From: an uncultured Corynebacterium sp.
GTDB lineage: Bacteria; Actinomycetota; Actinomycetes; Mycobacteriales; Mycobacteriaceae
NCBI RefSeq assembly: GCF_902489365.1
Contig: NZ_CABTZR010000086.1
Location: forward strand, 1-8,339
Direction of reading: 5' to 3'
Length of the DNA: 8,339 nt
The stretch's first letter is position 1. Every line of letters begins with the position of its first letter. The position numbers and the translations under genes were made by a program. Shown here in pieces: positions 5,600 through 8,339 of the stretch. The notes under the pieces were generated by a model that was not told where the DNA came from, did no database searches, and saw only the letters and a program-made list of their open reading frames with translations.

Positions 5600-7270
5600 T
5601 TAACCAATCATGACGTTGTTGCCCGGTCCCAACGGAAGATCTACGTAGAACCAGATGGCCAGCAAGATCGCCCACGCGGTAAAGAATGGGACCACGAAGG
5701 GCACGAGGCGCGACATCAGCGTTCCCAGGCCTGCCTCGCGTTCATAGCGCTGTAGGAAGCCAAGCATGACAATCATGTACGGGTTCAGCGGGGTGATGAT
5801 CTGGGTTGCGGAATCGCCCACGCGGAATGCGCCCTGAATAAACGCCGGCTCATAGCCCAGCAGGGCAAACATGGGAACGAAGACCGCGGCCATGAGCGTC
5901 CACATCGAGGATCCGGAAATAATCAGCAGGTTCAGGCAGGACGCCAGAGCGATGAAGGCGAAAATAGCTGGGAAGCCGGTAAGCCCGATGGATTCGAGGA
6001 AGGCAGCACCCTTCACTGCAGTGAAGGTGCCGATACCGGTCCAAGAGAACAGGGCCACGAATTGGCCCAGGATGAAGGCCAAGATGAGGAAGCTCATCAT
6101 GTCCTTGAGCGCGCCGATCATCATGTTCACAACATCGGTGATTCCCTTGACCGTGCCGACAACCTTGCCGTAGACCACGCCGAGCACCAAGAAGTAGGCG
6201 AAGACGATAAAGACAATGGAGTTCAGCAGCGGGGACTTGGGCAAGAAGCCGCCCTCTTCATTGCGCCACGGCGATTCTGGCAGAAGGACTGCGAAGAGAA
6301 TGATGGCGGTGAGGATGACCGTGGCCACACCGGACCAGATGAGGCCCTTGGACTCGGCTGGGCGCAGCTCAGCGGTGAGCTCCTCGCCGTTCTCGTCGCG
6401 GTCGCCGCGCTCGGCGGTATCCTCAGGATCGATATCTTCCTCGGTGGGAACTTCCTGCTTCCACATGCGCGGCTCGATGACCTTATCGATGATGAAGCCG
6501 GCAAGCACACCGAGCACGATGGAAGACGCCACGTTGAAGTAGTAGTTCGACATGGCGTTAACCGGAGCGAACTCGGTATTCGGCAGGGTCTCCATGACCG
6601 CGGTCGTAATACCCGCGAAAAGTGCATCCAGGGAAGTTGGCACCAAGGATGTGGAATAGCCAGCGCCCACGGCGGCGAAGCCGCCGATCAGACCGGCCAC
6701 CGGGTGGCGGCCCGCAGCCTTGAAAACCATCGCGGCCAGCGGCGGGACGATAACGAAGGCAGCATCCGCCATGACGGAGGCGGTCACACCGATAACGCCG
6801 ACGGCGTACGGAAGCAACCACGGCTTCGCGGAACCGAAGAGCTTGCGAATCAACGCAGAGAGCATGCCGGAGCGCTCCGCGACACCCACGGCCAACATGA
6901 TAGGCAGCACCGTCACCAGCGGCGGGAAGTTGATGTAGTTCTCACCCATTGTCGTGGTGAACCACGTCAGCCCCTCACCGGTGAACAAGCCTTTGACCGG
7001 CTGGATCTCATCCGAACCGGGCACCTTAATCTCGACGCCCATCTTCGCCATGATGGTGGAGAGAACGCCTGTGATCAGGAAAAGAATCAGGAAGATGGTG
7101 AAGGGCTCCGGCAACTTGTTGCCGATGTACTCGACACCGTTGAGGAACTTATCCAGCATTCCCCCGCCGGACTGTTGGCTCGATTTTTGCTCGGCCTTGG
7201 CGGGATTTGCTTTCGACTTCTCCGTGGTGCCGGCGCCACCTTGTGGCACTGCATTGGATGGGCTGTTCAT
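5600..7270 (-). CDS. abgT: AbgT/MtrF-family p-aminobenzoyl-glutamate transporter
   Basis: A 556-aa multi-pass membrane protein of the AbgT family, whose members either import p-aminobenzoyl-glutamate (E. coli AbgT) or export sulfonamide-type antimetabolites (MtrF, YdaH). A polar tail (1-37) precedes the first helix (about 54-76). An acidic cytoplasmic loop (about 272-308) splits the membrane domain. The C-terminal signature holds Ser454, Trp457, Pro475, Arg483, Asp486 and Pro494. These have the same spacing as the functional residues I recall for MtrF (S417, W420, P438, R446, D449, P457); Asp169 in the ADAAF segment fits its D193. The start is an ATG with AGGAG at 7276-7280, five bases away. 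The hydrolase gene follows immediately, which favours import and cleavage for folate or amino-acid salvage, though drug export is not excluded by sequence. Family assignment is secure, direction and substrate inferred. Confidence 0.93.
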   Translation of the reverse strand: MNSPSNAVPQGGAGTTEKSKANPAKAEQKSSQQSGGGMLDKFLNGVEYIGNKLPEPFTIFLILFLITGVLSTIMAKMGVEIKVPGSDEIQPVKGLFTGEGLTWFTTTMGENYINFPPLVTVLPIMLAVGVAERSGMLSALIRKLFGSAKPWLLPYAVGVIGVTASVMADAAFVIVPPLAAMVFKAAGRHPVAGLIGGFAAVGAGYSTSLVPTSLDALFAGITTAVMETLPNTEFAPVNAMSNYYFNVASSIVLGVLAGFIIDKVIEPRMWKQEVPTEEDIDPEDTAERGDRDENGEELTAELRPAESKGLIWSGVATVILTAIILFAVLLPESPWRNEEGGFLPKSPLLNSIVFIVFAYFLVLGVVYGKVVGTVKGITDVVNMMIGALKDMMSFLILAFILGQFVALFSWTGIGTFTAVKGAAFLESIGLTGFPAIFAFIALASCLNLLIISGSSMWTLMAAVFVPMFALLGYEPAFIQGAFRVGDSATQIITPLNPYMIVMLGFLQRYEREAGLGTLMSRLVPFVVPFFTAWAILLAIWFYVDLPLGPGNNVMIG

Positions 7271-7275
7271 GGGTA

Positions 7276-7280
7276 CTCCT
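7276..7280 (-). promoter_or_regulatory. Ribosome binding site of the AbgT-family gene
   Basis: The minus strand reads AGGAG, five bases before the ATG at 7270. It supports that start over any downstream Met such as residue 38, and thus keeps the polar N-terminal tail in the protein. Confidence 0.65.
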
Positions 7281-7340
7281 GTCGTAGGGGTCAGTCCCAG
7301 TGCTCCACGTCACACTGTTGGGGAAAGGCTACCACGAGAA

Positions 7341-7356
7341 TGTAACTTGGGTAACA
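7341..7356. promoter_or_regulatory. CRP/GlxR-like palindrome upstream of the AbgT-family gene
   Basis: The minus strand reads TGTTACCCAAGTTACA, an imperfect palindrome of the form TGTNA-N6-TNACA, 70-85 bp before the AbgT-family start. The corynebacterial cAMP-responsive regulator GlxR binds TGTGA-N6-TCACA, so this differs at one base in each half. The same bases also form a direct repeat GTTAC-N4-GTTAC. Seen: the repeat. Inferred: regulator identity, with low certainty. Confidence 0.3.
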
Positions 7357-7475
7357 AATATTTTCCTTCTTCGGCAGATTTTGTACGGCCAGAGCTACTC
7401 CGACTCCACTTTCTCGCTGCCCGCTCACCTCCGCATACCTACAGGCTCTCCCCAACTACGCCCACGGTAAATAGT

Positions 7476-7500
7476 GGCCAAAAATCGCCAGTTTTTAGCC
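7476..7500 (-). terminator. Hairpin just after the DJ-1 family gene
   Basis: On the minus strand GGCTAAAAA and TTTTTGGCC pair over nine positions (one G-T) around a 7-nt loop, starting two bases past the stop codon of the DJ-1 family gene. The T run is inside the stem rather than after it, so this is not a textbook terminator. It may still stop or protect the transcript and separates the DJ-1 gene from the AbgT unit. Confidence 0.4.
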
Positions 7501-7502
7501 CC

Positions 7503-8189
7503 TTATCTACCGTGAGCGTCGACAGATTGCCCGATCGTTCCGCTCCCACGCTCAGCTTCGTCGCCACTCGCTGGCACCAGCCCATAAAGCCGCGCGAAAG
7601 GATCCCACCCGGCGTCGCGGTGTGGCTCATATTCCGCAAAGTTGGCAGCGTCGATGGCAGCACTGTCTGATACGAGGCGCGCAATGAGCGCGACAGTCAT
7701 ATCCATCCCCGCCGCCACGCCTGAGGAGGTCCATCGATTGCGGTCGTGCACCCACCGCGCCTCCGGCCGCCAGGACACATCGCCCCCGAAGGACGTGGCC
7801 CAGCTAAAAGCACGCTTATTGCTTGTTGCGGCGTAGCCCTCCAAGAGCCCGGCCGCCGCTAAGACCGCAGAACCCGTGCACACGGAGGCGATCCAAGGTG
7901 CTTGTACACCCGCCTCACGAAGCCACGACAGAAAAGATTCGTCTTCTACGAGCTTCCGGGTTCCCTTTCCGCCCGGGACGAGGAGGGCATCGGCCGGCTC
8001 AATCTGCCCATAAGAAACTGTCGGCACCACTTCCACGCCGTGCGAGCTAGCAACTGGCCCACCATCCGGTCCTGAGAAAACCACGGTGACGTCAGGCACC
8101 GCTTGAAGCAGCTGGACGGGTCCGAAGACGTCGAGAAGCTCAAAGCCCTCAAACAAAACGACCGTAATGCGGAGAGATTCGGTATCCAT
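7503..8189 (-). CDS. DJ-1/PfpI family protein, isonitrile hydratase-like
   Basis: A 228-aa cytoplasmic protein of the DJ-1/PfpI (class I glutamine amidotransferase-like) superfamily. It shows the family acidic residue near the N-terminus (Glu14 in LFEGFELLD, 12-20), the VPGG loop (71-74), the nucleophile elbow SVCTGS with Cys104, and a C-terminal AEYEPHRDAGWDPF segment (185-198) like that of isonitrile hydratase (InhA) relatives of about the same length. There is no C-terminal helix-turn-helix, so it is not one of the AraC-type regulators that carry this domain. The ATG start has AGGA seven bases upstream. It is separated from the AbgT unit by 232 bp and a hairpin, so it is probably its own transcription unit. 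Family assignment is good; members range from isonitrile hydration to deglycase and protease-like claims, so the reaction is not settled. Confidence 0.85.
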   Translation of the reverse strand: MDTESLRITVVLFEGFELLDVFGPVQLLQAVPDVTVVFSGPDGGPVASSHGVEVVPTVSYGQIEPADALLVPGGKGTRKLVEDESFLSWLREAGVQAPWIASVCTGSAVLAAAGLLEGYAATSNKRAFSWATSFGGDVSWRPEARWVHDRNRWTSSGVAAGMDMTVALIARLVSDSAAIDAANFAEYEPHRDAGWDPFARLYGLVPASGDEAERGSGTIGQSVDAHGR

Positions 8190-8221
8190 GCGGCCATCCT
8201 AAAGCAGGCCGTAGTGCTGCT

Positions 8222-8262
8222 GACGAACATCCGGGACCCGGGTTCAATTCCCGGCGGCTTCA
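8222..8262 (+). other. 3'-terminal tmRNA/tRNA-like fragment, possible attachment-site scar
   Basis: CCGGG (8238-8242), a 7-nt T-loop TTCAATT (8243-8249) and CCCGG (8250-8254) form a perfect T-arm. CGGCTTC (8255-8261) follows as a 3' acceptor strand, then discriminator A8262 and no CCA (CGA instead). The preceding bases (GAACATCCGGGACC) cannot form a matching anticodon arm, and there is no 5' acceptor partner upstream, where the DJ-1 family gene lies. The segment resembles, from memory, the 3' end of mycobacterial tmRNA (GGACCCGGGTTCGATTCCCGG then CAGCTCC). The 3' end of ssrA is a common integration target, so a detached copy suggests the far end of an integrated element. The T-arm is seen; ssrA origin and att role are inferred. 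Confidence 0.55.
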
Positions 8263-8293
8263 CGACCATTTAAGCGGCTTCAGGGACATTTCG
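8254..8293 (+). repeat. Imperfect 20-bp tandem repeat at the tmRNA-like end
   Basis: GCGGCTTCACGACCATTTAA (8254-8273) is followed directly by GCGGCTTCAGGGACATTTCG (8274-8293), 15 of 20 positions identical. The first nine bases are identical and correspond to the acceptor strand of the tmRNA-like fragment. Two abutting partial copies of an attachment core can arise from repeated or imprecise integration and excision. Confidence 0.5.
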
Positions 8294-8320
8294 TGTGGAT
8301 AAACCGGGACGGATGTCCTG
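8281..8320. repeat. Short inverted repeat at right edge
   Basis: CAGGGACAT (8281-8289) is complementary, with one bulged G, to ATGTCCTG (8313-8320), across a 23-bp gap that contains another CCGGGAC. A smaller palindrome GGAC-GGAT-GTCC lies at 8307-8318. The repeated GGGAC/GTCC words might be the end of an insertion sequence or a regulator-binding region, but the window stops before any supporting gene appears. Confidence 0.25.
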
Positions 8321-8339
8321 TGCAGCCTGGGCTAATGCG

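Noticed and set aside
6062..7345. Long plus-strand open frame of 427 codons opposite the AbgT-family gene
   Set aside because: Composition is His/Arg/Gly/Asp-rich without any family motif, and it mirrors the codons of the transporter gene, which is strongly recognised.
7880..8262. Complete tmRNA gene on the plus strand ending at 8262
   Set aside because: No 5' tmRNA end or tag-peptide region is visible where it should lie, and that stretch is intact coding sequence for the DJ-1 family protein on the other strand. Only the 3' portion is present.
7946..8269. Minus-strand frame beginning with a PPGIEPGSR-like peptide
   Set aside because: Peptides of this kind are the well-known antisense translation of a tRNA-type T-arm. 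The frame also overlaps the better supported DJ-1 family gene in another frame.
1..8339. CRISPR array, toxin-antitoxin pair, phage genes or biosynthetic cluster
   Set aside because: No regularly spaced repeats, small paired genes, phage structural genes or synthetase modules could be seen on either strand.

Overview
The window reads as a stretch of a high-G+C actinobacterial chromosome, most likely Corynebacterium or a close relative. The main reasons are a cluster of DtxR-type iron boxes (consensus TWAGGTTAGSCTAACCTWA) in front of an iron-siderophore importer, a Gram-positive lipoprotein receptor, frequent GTG starts, and a 3' tmRNA-like segment that resembles the actinobacterial type. All seven coding regions I support lie on the minus strand. 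I found no convincing plus-strand gene; the long plus-strand frames are shadows of the minus-strand genes.

Reading in the direction of transcription (right to left), the right edge (about 8222-8339) holds a short plus-strand segment that matches the T-arm and 3' acceptor strand of a tRNA/tmRNA with no 5' part. An imperfect copy of its last bases follows in tandem, so it looks like an attachment-site scar. Next come a DJ-1/PfpI-family enzyme of the isonitrile-hydratase type (8189-7503), a 232-bp intergenic region with a hairpin and a CRP/GlxR-like palindrome, and a two-gene unit: an AbgT-family transporter (7270-5600) and an M20 amidohydrolase (5595-4240). The last two fit uptake and cleavage of p-aminobenzoyl-glutamate or related acyl-amino acids.

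After a hairpin and an iron-box-rich regulatory region (4066-4209) lies a four-gene operon for a complete Fe3+-siderophore ABC importer: lipoprotein receptor, two FecCD-type permeases and an ATPase (4065-190). The last three genes are coupled by 4-nt GTGA overlaps. The receptor keeps three arginines at positions that fit the CeuE/YclQ/FatB group, which binds catecholate and mixed siderophores such as petrobactin. The operon ends at a strong hairpin (113-148), probably a terminator usable in both directions.

Most of the window is recognisable and ordinary. The parts that merit a second look are the arrangement of DtxR-like sites, the tmRNA-like scar at the right edge, and the unproven substrate and direction of transport of the AbgT/M20 pair.
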